This document shows, one piece after another, positions 49,960 to 59,418 of a stretch of DNA of 64,000 bases (position 1 is the first letter of the stretch; each line of letters begins with the position of its first letter). The stretch lies in assembly GCA_020633335.1 (NCBI GenBank), contig JACKDU010000005.1, forward strand, positions 310,001-374,000, read 5' to 3'. The position numbers and the translations under genes were made by a program. The stretch is from Myxococcales bacterium. Its GTDB lineage: Bacteria > Myxococcota_A > Polyangia > Nannocystales > Nannocystaceae. The notes below the pieces were generated by a model. The model searched no databases. It was given only the letters and a program-made list of their open reading frames with translations, and was not told the origin of the DNA.

Positions 49960-50227
49960 GTCGCGTCGTCCTTTCGCGGGCCTCCGTCGTCGCGGACCCG
50001 CGCGCGCAAGCTAGTCGAAGGCCCCGGGCGCGGTGTCACGGGGGCCGGCCGGCTCGGCGACGTTTCGGTCACGGGATCGTGACCCAAAGGACAGATCCGC
50101 GATCGCGGAGCGGTCTGCGGGCGACGGGCCAGGGGCGCGAGGCCACAGGCCGCGCGGCGGCCCCGCGCCTCCCTCCGCAGGGGCTCGTCGCTCGACGACC
50201 GCTCGCCGCGGCTCCGGGCTGGTCCGC
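49960..50227. promoter_or_regulatory. Upstream region of the PhoX-like gene with two perfect palindromes
   Basis: About 270 bp. Contains GGTCACG-GGAT-CGTGACC (50067-50084) and TCCGCGATCGCGGA (50096-50109), 11 bp apart, ~110-150 bp upstream of the start. They do not match the PhoB box. Likely operators; the rest is GC-rich without features. Confidence 0.5.
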
Positions 50228-52162
50228 CTACGTCGGCTCGAGCGCGAAGCCCGGCTCGTCGTAGATCCGATCGAAGGTCCGCTCGAGCTTGCGCTCGAGC
50301 TCGGCTCGCTTGACCTTCATCGTCGGCGTCATCTCGCCCTCCTCCTGCGAGAAGTCGCGGTCGAGGATGACGAAGCGGCGGACCTGCTCGACGTGGGCGA
50401 GCTCGCGGTTGCCGCGGCCGACGGCGGCCTGGATCCGCCGCCGGAGCTCGGGATCGACGACCACGCGGGCCATCGCCGCCGCCAGCGCGGGGCTCCGGGC
50501 CGACGGGTTGTGCATCAGCTCGCGGGTCCGCTCGGCGACCTCGTCGGCGCTCAGGAGCCCGCGATCGCGGCCGTAGTCGAGGGTCTCGAGCGGGCTCGGG
50601 GCGACGACCGCGGCGACGTAGGGGCGGCGATCGCCGTGGGCGTGGACGTGGCTGATCAGCGGGTCCTGGGCCTTGATCGCCCCCTCGATGTTGGCGGGCG
50701 CGAGGTTCTTGCCGCCGGCGGTGATGATCAGGTGCTTCTTGCGGTCCTTGATGTAGAGGTAGCCGTCGCCGTCGATCTCGCCGATGTCGCCGCTGTGGAG
50801 CCAGCCGTCGACGACGGTCGCCGCGCTCGCCTCGGGGTCCTTGAGGTAGCCGTGGAAGACCCACTCCGAGCGCATCAGGATCTCGCCGTCCTCGGCGATC
50901 CGGCAGGAGAGGCCGGCGAGCGGGCGGCCGACCGAGCCGAGGCGGGTCGCGCCGGGGTGGTTGATGTGGGTGACGACGGTCGCCTCGGTCATCCCGTAGC
51001 ACTCGTAGATCGGCAGGCCGACCCCCCAGAAGAACTCGAGGATCTCGATGTTGGTCGGCGCCGCGCCGGTCAGCATCTCGCGTATCCGGCCGCCGAAGGC
51101 CGCCTTGATCTTGCGGTAGACGAGGCGGTCGGCGAGGCGGGCCTGGAGCTCGAGAAGGGGCGCGGGGGCCTGGCCGGCGAGGCGCCGGCGGACCCGGGCG
51201 CGGCCGACCGCGATCGCCCAGCGGAAGATCTTCTGGACCGCCGGCGGCTTCCGCTCGATCTCGGCGAAGATCCGGGCGTGGGCCTTCTCGAAGAGGCGCG
51301 GGACCGATCCGAAGATCGTCGGCTGGACCTCGCGGAGCTCGTCGAGGACCGCCGGGATCGAGCTCGCGTAGGCGGTGGCGATGCCGGTGTCGATCCGCCC
51401 GTAGAAGGCGAGGACCCGCTCGGCCGCGTGGGCCATCGGCAGGAACGAGAGCGAGATGTCATCCTGGCTGAAGGAGCAGATCGACTCCCAGGCGCGGAGG
51501 AGGCCGAGGATGTTGCCGTGGGAGATCATCGCCGCCTTCGGCGGGCCGGTGGTCCCCGAGGTGTAGATCAGGATGGCGACGTCGTCGGCCTCGCGGGCCT
51601 CGCCGCGGGCGGCGATCGTCGGCCGGTCGAGGGGCTCGCCGGCGAAGCGGGCGGGGTCGACGAGGCGGGGGTCGCGGCCCTCGAATTCGCGGTAGAGCGC
51701 GGCGCTCCAGGGGACGATCGCCCGGAGATCGGGGGCCTGGTCGTCGGCCGCGGCCGCCAGCACCGCCTCGAGCTCGGCGGCGGTGTCGACGAAGATCAGC
51801 CGGGCCTCGGAGTGGGTGAGGAGGTAGCGGATCTGCTCCGGCGTCTGCATCGGGTAGATGCCGAAGGAGACCGCGCCGGCGAGCTGGGCGGCCATGTCGT
51901 AGACGCACCAGGGGACCTGGGTGGGCCCGAGGATCGCCACCCGCTCGCCGACCTCGACGCCGCCCTCGACGATCCCACGGGCTGCCCTGGCGGCCATGTC
52001 GTAAAAGTCAGACCAGGTGTGCCCCCGCCACTCGCCGGCCTCCTTGCGGTAGAGCGCGGGGTAGGGGCCGCTCGCCTCGCAGCGCCGACGGAAGAGGTCG
52101 GCGAGGGTGCGGCTAGCGCGTGAGACCTGACGGACGGGACCGGGTGGCGCGGTCTTGAGCAT
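50228..52162 (-). CDS. Long-chain acyl-CoA synthetase (AMP-forming)
   Basis: 644 residues. AMP-binding motif YTSGTTGPPKAAM, acyl-substrate motif YGMTEA, GWLHSGDIGEIDGDGYLYIKDRKKHLIITAGGKN (hinge and A8 motifs) and the C-terminal Lys-bearing TPTMKVKR are all present. It activates long-chain fatty acids to CoA esters; the length and the eukaryote-like layout match the FadD15/ACSL-type branch. A clear GGAGAGAGG precedes the ATG. It may feed the acyl-CoA dehydrogenase encoded nearby. Confidence 0.93.
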   Translation of the reverse strand: MLKTAPPGPVRQVSRASRTLADLFRRRCEASGPYPALYRKEAGEWRGHTWSDFYDMAARAARGIVEGGVEVGERVAILGPTQVPWCVYDMAAQLAGAVSFGIYPMQTPEQIRYLLTHSEARLIFVDTAAELEAVLAAAADDQAPDLRAIVPWSAALYREFEGRDPRLVDPARFAGEPLDRPTIAARGEAREADDVAILIYTSGTTGPPKAAMISHGNILGLLRAWESICSFSQDDISLSFLPMAHAAERVLAFYGRIDTGIATAYASSIPAVLDELREVQPTIFGSVPRLFEKAHARIFAEIERKPPAVQKIFRWAIAVGRARVRRRLAGQAPAPLLELQARLADRLVYRKIKAAFGGRIREMLTGAAPTNIEILEFFWGVGLPIYECYGMTEATVVTHINHPGATRLGSVGRPLAGLSCRIAEDGEILMRSEWVFHGYLKDPEASAATVVDGWLHSGDIGEIDGDGYLYIKDRKKHLIITAGGKNLAPANIEGAIKAQDPLISHVHAHGDRRPYVAAVVAPSPLETLDYGRDRGLLSADEVAERTRELMHNPSARSPALAAAMARVVVDPELRRRIQAAVGRGNRELAHVEQVRRFVILDRDFSQEEGEMTPTMKVKRAELERKLERTFDRIYDEPGFALEPT

Positions 52163-52215
52163 CGCCTCTCTCCTGGGAGCCCCTCGATACCACAGGCGCG
52201 GGGCCCGGGGACGGC

Positions 52216-53382
<1,167 letters not shown>

Positions 53383-53512
53383 CGTAGCCCTTCTACCACG
53401 GCTGGGGGCCGAGATACCCGCGCGCGGCGTGACCGGGGCTCCTCCTCAGATCGACGAAAGAGTGCGATAGTCGGGCGACGGGGCGGTCACTGACGGCCCC
53501 CAAGGAGCCACG

Positions 53513-54301
53513 ATGCGCGCGTCTCGTTTCCTCTCCCTCACACTCACCGCCCTCCTCGCCGCGCTCGGCGTCGCCGCCTGCGACAGCGCGACGGAGGAGA
53601 AGGTCGACAAGGCCGCCGACGCCCAGGTGAACGTCGCCGCCGACGCGGAGGTCGAGGGTAAGGCGGAGGTCAAGGGCGAGGCCGCGGCCGCTGGCGACGT
53701 CGAGATCAAGGCGGACGCCCTCGATCTCGACGGCGCCGTCACGCTCATCAAGTCGGGCAAGGTCAAGGACGCCCGCGCGCTCGAGAAGACGATCAACGAC
53801 CCCAAGAAGAAGCTGGCGAAGATCGACATCGACGGCGACGGGACCATCGACTTCGTCCAGGTCGTCGAGGTCCGCGACGGCGACGACGTCACCTTCGAGC
53901 TCCGGGTGATCCCGTCGTCGAAGAAGGACGCGGAGTACGCGGTGACGGTGGCGACGATCGTCGTCCACGCCGATCGCGACGCGAGCAAGGTGACGGTCCG
54001 CGCGACCTACACCGCGGTCGTCGAGCACCACGACGTCTACGTCTACGAGTACGCGACCCCCTGCACCTTCGAGGGGGACGTGGTGGTGGTCGTCGACGCG
54101 CCCTTCTTCGGCTGGGTCTACGCGCCGCACGACGTCTACGTCGGCGTCTACGTCCACGACGAGTGGATCGCGGTCCCCGGGGTCGTCGTCGTCGTCGACG
54201 TCGACATCAACGGCGGCTGCTGGCCGCCGGGGCACTGCAAGCACGGCAAGTTCAAGCACCACAAGTTCAAGGGACACAAGGGCCGCAAGGGCAAGTGGTA
54301 G
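53513..54301 (+). CDS. Lipoprotein with EF-hand-like loop and His/Lys-rich tail
   Basis: 262 residues, AAGGAG 5 bp before the ATG. Lipobox GVAAC (Cys23), an Ala/Glu/Lys helical linker with repeated AEVEGKAEVKGEA, then KIDIDGDGTIDFVQVVEV, an EF-hand-type calcium loop, and a beta-rich region very rich in Val, Tyr and Asp (HHDVYVYEYATP, VVVVVDAPFFGWVYAPHDVYV). The tail is strongly basic (HCKHGKFKHHKFKGHKGRKGKW). No family recognised. Possibly a metal-binding surface lipoprotein. The next gene starts 30 bp downstream. Confidence 0.75.
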   Translation: MRASRFLSLTLTALLAALGVAACDSATEEKVDKAADAQVNVAADAEVEGKAEVKGEAAAAGDVEIKADALDLDGAVTLIKSGKVKDARALEKTINDPKKKLAKIDIDGDGTIDFVQVVEVRDGDDVTFELRVIPSSKKDAEYAVTVATIVVHADRDASKVTVRATYTAVVEHHDVYVYEYATPCTFEGDVVVVVDAPFFGWVYAPHDVYVGVYVHDEWIAVPGVVVVVDVDINGGCWPPGHCKHGKFKHHKFKGHKGRKGKW

Positions 54302-54330
54302 CGCCTCTCGTCGCCTCCGGAGCCATCACC

Positions 54331-54690
54331 ATGTCGATCGTTCGAGCCTTCTCCTCCCCGACCCGCGCGCTCCTCCTTGCCGCCTTCGCGCTCGTCGGCG
54401 GCGCCGCCCTCGGCGTCGCCTGCGGGCCGCCCGACTGCCGCTACGACCCGAATTGCGGGGGCGGGTCGATCGGCGCGTTCTGCAGCAACAACGCCCAGTG
54501 CTTCGACGGCTACTGCTGCGGCAAGAACGAGTGCAACGGCGGGATGTGCACCTTCCAGTGCGACGGTGACGTGGAGTGCCCCGCCGGGATGCTCTGCCAG
54601 CACGGCGCCTGCTTCTTCGCCTGTGGCAACAACGCGGACTGCCTCCCCGATCAGAAGTGCAAGCACGATCGGGTCTGCGAATGGGACTGA
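54331..54690 (+). CDS. Small cysteine-rich lipoprotein
   Basis: 119 residues from the ATG at 54331. Lipobox LGVAC (Cys31) followed by a compact domain with many Cys in CxxDxxC and CC patterns (CFDGYCCGKNECNGGMC, CPAGMLCQHGACFFACG, NADCLPDQKC). It looks like a disulfide-stabilised EGF/Dickkopf-like module of unknown function. Probably cotranscribed with the upstream EF-hand lipoprotein gene. Confidence 0.75.
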   Translation: MSIVRAFSSPTRALLLAAFALVGGAALGVACGPPDCRYDPNCGGGSIGAFCSNNAQCFDGYCCGKNECNGGMCTFQCDGDVECPAGMLCQHGACFFACGNNADCLPDQKCKHDRVCEWD

Positions 54691-54748
54691 ACGGGCGCCG
54701 GAGACGCAAGACGTGCGTGCCGTGGGCTAGTGGCGTCGCATTCGCTGC

Positions 54749-54776
54749 TTGTGGGGTCTGCCGACATCGGTATTAA
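54749..54776 (+). promoter_or_regulatory. Candidate promoter for the lipoprotein at 54804
   Basis: TTGTGG (54749-54754), 16-bp spacer, TATTAA (54771-54776), with the ATG 28 bp further and AAGGAG in between. One of the few sigma-70-like pairs visible in the window. Confidence 0.45.
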
Positions 54777-54803
54777 GGTGGAGGCGTCCAAGGAGAGTCA
54801 CCC

Positions 54804-55250
54804 ATGTCAGCATTTTCCCGTTCTCTCGCGCTCGTCACAGCTCTCTTCACCGCGAGCCTCCCGCTCGCCTGCGCCGAGTCGGAGGAGCCGGAGCTGATCC
54901 AAGAGTATGACGTCGAGTATCCCGGCGATCTGGCGAACTTCGTCTACATGATCGACGGCGACGGCCCGTCGCTCGAGCCCTTCACCATCACCTTCGCGGC
55001 CTACCCTCCCGGCGATCCCCAGCCGGATCCGAATGATCCGGAGATGATGGTCGACGTCGGCGAGCCGACCCTCTGGCCCGACGCTGAGGCCACGGCGGCC
55101 CCGCCGACCGTCGATCGGGCGAGCGGCTACGAGTTCGTCCTCAACTTCGACCTCAAGATCGGCGGGATCTGGCAGGTGCCGGTGACGATGACCGACGCCA
55201 ACGGGGTCAAGGACACCTGCGTGCTCTACTTCAAGATCCGCGCGCGCTAG
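54804..55250 (+). CDS. Small putative lipoprotein
   Basis: 148 residues, AAGGAG 9 bp before the ATG. Lipobox LPLAC (Cys23). Acidic, beta-rich mature part (LANFVYMIDGDGPSLEPFTITF, ASGYEFVLNFDLKIGGIWQVPVTMTD, CVLYFKIRAR) suggests an Ig-like sandwich. No family recognised. Own promoter (54749-54776) and terminator (55274-55304), so monocistronic. Confidence 0.75.
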   Translation: MSAFSRSLALVTALFTASLPLACAESEEPELIQEYDVEYPGDLANFVYMIDGDGPSLEPFTITFAAYPPGDPQPDPNDPEMMVDVGEPTLWPDAEATAAPPTVDRASGYEFVLNFDLKIGGIWQVPVTMTDANGVKDTCVLYFKIRAR

Positions 55251-55273
55251 CGCCAGGTGAGCGCCGCAGACGA

Positions 55274-55304
55274 CGTGGGGGCGGGCCTTTGGCCGGCCCC
55301 CACG
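55274..55304 (+). terminator. Rho-independent-like terminator
   Basis: CGTGGGGGCGGGCC-TTT-GGCCGGCCCCCACG: 14-bp stem with one mismatch, followed by GCGTTTGTG. Confidence 0.75.
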
Positions 55305-55345
55305 GCGTTTGTGAGGGGCCTGCGAACCTGCGATGATCGGCGGCG

Positions 55346-55823
55346 ATGGGCCTCTTTGGCCGCCGACCCAGGGTCCTCGACGCGGCGACGCTCGCCGCCC
55401 AGATCGTCGCCAGGACCCGCGCCGGGGCGCCGCTCCTCCTGGTTCGCGGCGGCTTCGGCTCGCCGATCGACGTCCCCTGCGATCGGATCGGCGCGTTCTC
55501 GCTCGACGGGGCGGAGCCGTCGCTGCTGATCGACGCCTGGCTGCGCGAGCGCGACCACCCGGCGCTGGTGGAGGCGCTCGCCGACCGCTGTCGCGGCCGT
55601 GCTCCGGGTCGAGGCGACCCTGGGCGCGGCCTGGGAGTGGATCGCCGTCGAGGTGGTCTGCGTCGACGGGGCGCTCACGCTGGTGCGCCGGGCGAACGAG
55701 GACGCGGCGATCGACCCCTGCTACGACGGCCTCTCGTTGATGGTCGACGCCGCCTGGGCCTGCGAGCTCGGGGGGGCGCTGGCGGCCGCGCTGGATCGTC
55801 CCTTCGTCGATCGCACGCGCTAG
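55346..55823 (+). pseudogene. Hypothetical protein gene interrupted by a frameshift
   Basis: The ATG at 55346 opens MGLFGRRPRVLDAATLAAQI... and reads coherent sequence to about 55582 (WLRERDHPALVEALA). Downstream the coherent frame is one base over: TAVAAVLRVEATLGAAWEWIAVEVV... to a TAG at 55821-55823. Skipping one base near 55583 restores a ~157-residue protein of one style throughout. No homopolymer or slippery site is seen, so a sequencing error or a real lesion is more likely than programmed frameshifting. Function unknown; possibly a type III-secretion-chaperone-like or SUKH-like small fold, but this is not supported. Its stop overlaps the stop of the convergent gene. Confidence 0.6.
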
Positions 55824-56971
55824 TCACGGGGGCGCGGGAGCGCCTCGCCGACGACCGCCGCCCAGAGCTCGTCGTCACCGCCCTCGGCTCCGAGATCGTC
55901 GTAGGCCCGGAACGCGAGGAGGCGCCGGCGGGCGTCCTGGTAGGCGAGGCGGCGGGCGGCCCAGGCCGGCTCGGGATCGGCGTGGGTGTCGACGAAGTCC
56001 TCCCAGGCCATCGCCCGCTCGTGGCCGCTGGTGAGGGCGACGAGCTCGCGCTCGTCGGCGTCGAACTCGTCGCGGAGCCTCCGCTGGGGCTGCTGCACCC
56101 AGGCCGTGAAGCTGGCGGCGAGGAGGCGCCCCTTCGCCTCGATCGCCGCGATTCGGCGGAGCCAAGCTGCGAGCGTCGGCGGCCCCTGGAGGCGGGTGAG
56201 GAGCGCCTGGGGGCTGGTCTCCCGGAGTCGCTCGCGGAGGATCCTGCGGGCCCGCGCGAGGTGCCGGGCGTCGAGCTCGGCGACCGCCGCGAGGGCGGAG
56301 CGGCGGCCGCGATCGAGGTTGTCGAAGCCGGCCTTGCGGGCGGTGGCGACCTCCCAGTGGCGGGCGAGCGCCTCGCGGGCGGCTCGCTCCTCGAGGTAGC
56401 GGCGGCGGAGGCCGGCGAAGTCGTCGACGCCGAAGCGGGGGCCGAGGGCGGCGACCACCGCGTCGGCCTGCCGCCAGTGGCGGTAGTAGCGGAACATCCA
56501 CCACTTCAGCGGGTAGAGCGGGGTGCCGTAGTCGTGGTCGAAGAGATCGGCCCAGGCCGGCTCCTGGTCGAAGAGCTCGAGGTTGGCGGCGTGGGGGGCC
56601 ATCGCCGCCTCGAGGGCGCGGATCTGCGCGTCGAGGTCGCCCTCATCGCCGCGGCGGAGGCGCTCGGCGTCGAGCTCGGCGAGGGAGCGATCGAGGGCCT
56701 CGCGCTCGGCGTCGATCGCCGCCTGGATCGCCGCCGGCCGCAGCCGAGGCTCGACGAGGTGATCGGCGAGGTGGCTCAGGAGCGGCGGATCGAGGGCGGG
56801 GAGGAGCTCCGCGCTGAGCTCGCCCCAGGCGTCGGCGAGCTCGCTGCGGAGCGTCGCCTGGTCCTCGTGGTGCTCGGCGACCTCGGCCCGGAGCGCCTCG
56901 ATCTCGGCCCGGCGCTGGGCGATCCGGCGCTCGAGCGTCGCCCGCAGGGCCTCTGGGCCGACGTCGGCCAT
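55820..56971 (-). CDS. Coiled-coil hypothetical protein
   Basis: 383 residues from the ATG at 56971 (overlaps the upstream stop as TGATG). Almost entirely helical: N-terminal coiled coil (ERRIAQRRAEIEALRAEVAEHHEDQATLRSEL region), a hydrophobic aromatic patch at about 165-180 (YPLKWWMFRYYRHWRQAD) and further Arg/Glu/Ala helices. No signal peptide. No family recognised. Coupled to the small gene at 56971-57309. Confidence 0.65.
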   Translation of the reverse strand: MADVGPEALRATLERRIAQRRAEIEALRAEVAEHHEDQATLRSELADAWGELSAELLPALDPPLLSHLADHLVEPRLRPAAIQAAIDAEREALDRSLAELDAERLRRGDEGDLDAQIRALEAAMAPHAANLELFDQEPAWADLFDHDYGTPLYPLKWWMFRYYRHWRQADAVVAALGPRFGVDDFAGLRRRYLEERAAREALARHWEVATARKAGFDNLDRGRRSALAAVAELDARHLARARRILRERLRETSPQALLTRLQGPPTLAAWLRRIAAIEAKGRLLAASFTAWVQQPQRRLRDEFDADERELVALTSGHERAMAWEDFVDTHADPEPAWAARRLAYQDARRRLLAFRAYDDLGAEGGDDELWAAVVGEALPRPRD

Positions 56972-57309
56972 CACCCGCCTCCGCGTCGCCGCGCGACCTC
57001 GGCGAGGAAGGTGCGGGCCGCCCACTCGAGGTCCTCGGGGACGTCGATCCGCTCCTCGTCGATGATGAACATGAAGAGCTCGCCCCGCTCCATCCGCCGG
57101 CCGAGCTCCTCGATCTCGTCGGCCGTGAGGTCGAGGTGGTCACCTGCCTCATGGGTCATGTACTCGTAGCCCACGCGGGCGACCGCGTCCCAGCCGTCGG
57201 CGGTCAGCTCGACGTCGCCGATCGCCAGGTGGACGTCGCTGGCGATCCGGTAGCCGTGGAGCTCAAAGACCCGCTTCAGGATCGCGCACCCCTCCGCCTC
57301 GGAGACCAT
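56971..57309 (-). CDS. Small hypothetical protein
   Basis: 112 residues. Sequence GCAILKRVFELHGYRIASDVHLAIGDVELTADGWDAVARVGYEY then LTADEIEELGRRMERGELFMFIIDEERID. Mixed alpha/beta and acidic, soluble; no family recognised. First gene of a two-gene unit with the coiled-coil protein, overlapping by one base. Confidence 0.65.
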   Translation of the reverse strand: MVSEAEGCAILKRVFELHGYRIASDVHLAIGDVELTADGWDAVARVGYEYMTHEAGDHLDLTADEIEELGRRMERGELFMFIIDEERIDVPEDLEWAARTFLAEVARRRGGG

Positions 57310-57366
57310 CGACCAAGGCTACGCGGGGGGAGGCGCCCTCGGCAAGCGGGGAGGGGCCTCTGCGAG

Positions 57367-58173
57367 CTAGAGGCGCCGGCGGAGGCGCGCGGCCGCGGCC
57401 ACGAGCTCGTCGACCCGGCGGCGCTCGACCGGCCCGTCCCAGCGCCCGCCCTCCTTGAAGGCCGAGCCGATCACGAAGGCGTCGGCGATCTCGAAGTAGC
57501 GCGAGAGGTTCGAGGCGACGACGCCGGAGCCGAGGAGCACCGGGAGGCCGGCGGTCCGGGCCGCGCGGACGTCGTCGATCCGCGGCGGATCACCGGTGAC
57601 CGTGCCGGTGATGATGACCGCGTCCGCCCGCATGAAGGCGGCCGCGGCCGCGGTCGCGCCGACGTCGAGATCGGCCGTGATCGCGTGGGACGCGTGCTTC
57701 TTCTTGATGTCGGCCCAGATCTGCACCCGCTCGCCGCCGATCGCCCGGCGGTAGCGGAGGAGCTCGCCGGCGCAGCCCTCGATGATCCCCTCGTCGGCGA
57801 CGTGGGCGAAGCAGAAGCCCTCGACCCGGATCCAGTCGAGGCCCGCGCAGGTCGCCACCGCGAGGGCCTCGCGGTTGGCGGCGGCGAGCACCTGGACGCC
57901 GGTCGGCAGCCCGGCGGCGGCCTTGACCGCGGCGGCGATCCGGGTCATCGCCGCGACGATCTCGGGGCCGACGGCGCCCCGGAGGTAGGGGGTGTCGTGC
58001 ATGTTCTCGACGAGGAGGCCGTCGATCCCGGCCTCGCGGTAGATCGCGGCCTCGCGGAGCGCGGCCTCGACGAGCGCGTCGATCCCGAGGGCGCTCGCGG
58101 GCGTCCCCGGGAGGGCGCCGACGTGGATCATCCCGATGATCGGGCGCTCTTCATGGAAGATGGAGCTCAGCAC
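57367..58173 (-). CDS. BtpA/SgcQ family TIM-barrel protein
   Basis: 268 residues from a GTG start at 58173. The N-terminus RPIIGMIHVGALPGTPA, the VENMHDTPYL segment, GVQVLAAANREALAVA, IWADIKKKHASHAI, DAVIITGTVTGDPP and VLLGSGVVASNLSRYF are the family hallmarks. BtpA is linked to photosystem I stability in cyanobacteria, but the wider family is of unknown catalytic role, with a ribulose-phosphate-like barrel. The GTG start is favoured because homologues begin a dozen residues before the conserved PIIG segment. Confidence 0.88.
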   Translation of the reverse strand: MLSSIFHEERPIIGMIHVGALPGTPASALGIDALVEAALREAAIYREAGIDGLLVENMHDTPYLRGAVGPEIVAAMTRIAAAVKAAAGLPTGVQVLAAANREALAVATCAGLDWIRVEGFCFAHVADEGIIEGCAGELLRYRRAIGGERVQIWADIKKKHASHAITADLDVGATAAAAAFMRADAVIITGTVTGDPPRIDDVRAARTAGLPVLLGSGVVASNLSRYFEIADAFVIGSAFKEGGRWDGPVERRRVDELVAAAARLRRRL

Positions 58174-58484
58174 CGCGCCGGTCTACCACAGGGGCGCAGG
58201 CGGGCCGGCGGCGCGCCGCGGTGAATCGCCCGCGGCCGCGGGCGCCCGGGAGGGAGCGATCTCACCCGCGGGCTCGCGCAGAGGTTTCGCCGCGCTCGCC
58301 CCGGGCGCGGCGACGATGCGCCCTGGCGGGGCTCGCCTTGGGGTCGCGGAGGCCGGGCGGGCGAGCGCGGGCGCGACGATCGAGCCTGCCCCTGGGGACC
58401 TGTGCGAAGGGTCTCGCGCGGAGAGGAGTTGACGCGCACACGCGTCGGGCGCCAGGATCCGCCGACCTCAGGAGCGAGCCACCC
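58174..58484. other. Intergenic region between divergent genes
   Basis: About 310 bp, extremely GC-rich, between the BtpA-family and MscS genes. A TTGACG (58429-58434) could be a -35, but no -10 follows. Contains palindromic CGCGGCCGCGG-type patches. No gene supported. Confidence 0.4.
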
Positions 58485-59297
58485 ATGAACCTCGAGCAGA
58501 TCTTCTCCCTCATCAACACCCACGTCGTGCCGATCGGCATCAAGCTCCTCGGCGGGCTCCTCTTCTGGATCATCGGCGGCTGGTGCATCGGCCTCCTGCT
58601 CAAGCTGGTCCAGCGCTCCTTCAAGTCGCGCAACCTCGACGAGACGGTCCGCACCTACATCCTCTCGACCCTCTCGGTGGTCCTCAAGATCGCCCTGGTG
58701 GTCGGCATCCTCGGTTGGTTCGGGGTCGAGACCACGACCTTCGCCGCCCTCATCGCCGCCGCCGGCGTGGCGATCGGCATGGCCTGGTCGGGGCTCCTGG
58801 CGAACTTCGCCGCCGGGGTCTTCATCATGGTCCTTCGGCCCTTCCGGGTCGGCGACTACGTGACGATCGGCGGGGTCAACGGGACCGTCCGCGAGATCGG
58901 CCTCTTCGTCACCGCGCTCGACTCGCCCGACAACGTCCTCCACATCGTCGGCAACAACAAGGTCTTCTCGGAGACGATCCAGAACTTCTCGTCGAACTCG
59001 CATCGCCGCGTCGATCTGGTCGCCCAGCTCAACCACAGCGTCGACTACAAGGACGCGATCGCCCGCCTCAAGGCGCGGCTGCCGAAGATCGCCAACGTCG
59101 TCGAGCACCCGGCGCCCGACGTCTTCATCCTCGAGTTCAACGCCGCCGGGCCGGTCCTCTGCGTCCGCCCCTACTGCCACACCGACCACTACTGGCAGGT
59201 CTATTTCGACACCAACGCGGCGATCAAGGAGGAGTTCGGCGCGGCCGGCTACCCGGTCCCCGAGCAGCACTTCCAGGTCCGCACCAAGGCCGCCTAG
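58485..59297 (+). CDS. Small-conductance mechanosensitive channel (MscS family)
   Basis: 270 residues from the ATG at 58485 (AGGAG upstream). Three membrane segments; TM3 pore-lining AGVAIGMAWSGLLANFAAGVFIMVLRPFRVGDYV is the MscS signature with Gly/Ala packing, followed by the beta domain (VNGTVREIGLFVTALDSPDNVLHIVGNNKVF) and the alpha/beta C-terminus. Length equals E. coli MscS. It releases solutes on hypoosmotic shock. Followed by two long hairpins. Confidence 0.96.
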   Translation: MNLEQIFSLINTHVVPIGIKLLGGLLFWIIGGWCIGLLLKLVQRSFKSRNLDETVRTYILSTLSVVLKIALVVGILGWFGVETTTFAALIAAAGVAIGMAWSGLLANFAAGVFIMVLRPFRVGDYVTIGGVNGTVREIGLFVTALDSPDNVLHIVGNNKVFSETIQNFSSNSHRRVDLVAQLNHSVDYKDAIARLKARLPKIANVVEHPAPDVFILEFNAAGPVLCVRPYCHTDHYWQVYFDTNAAIKEEFGAAGYPVPEQHFQVRTKAA

Positions 59298-59317
59298 GCG
59301 CGCCGGGATCGCGTCGA

Positions 59318-59399
59318 GATCGCCGCGGGGGCCGGGCCCTCCGCGGCGATCGCGTTTCGAACGACGGGCGAGGGCCGCCCGATCCCGGGCGGCCCTCGC
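59318..59399. terminator. Two tandem hairpins between convergent genes
   Basis: First: GATCGCCGCGG/CCGCGGCGATC (59318-59351), 11 bp, then CGTTTCG. Second: GCGAGGGCCGCCCG/CGGGCGGCCCTCGC (59368-59399), a perfect 14-bp stem with an ATCC loop. Confidence 0.85.
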
Positions 59400-59418
59400 T
59401 CGCGTCGCGCGTCCTCGC

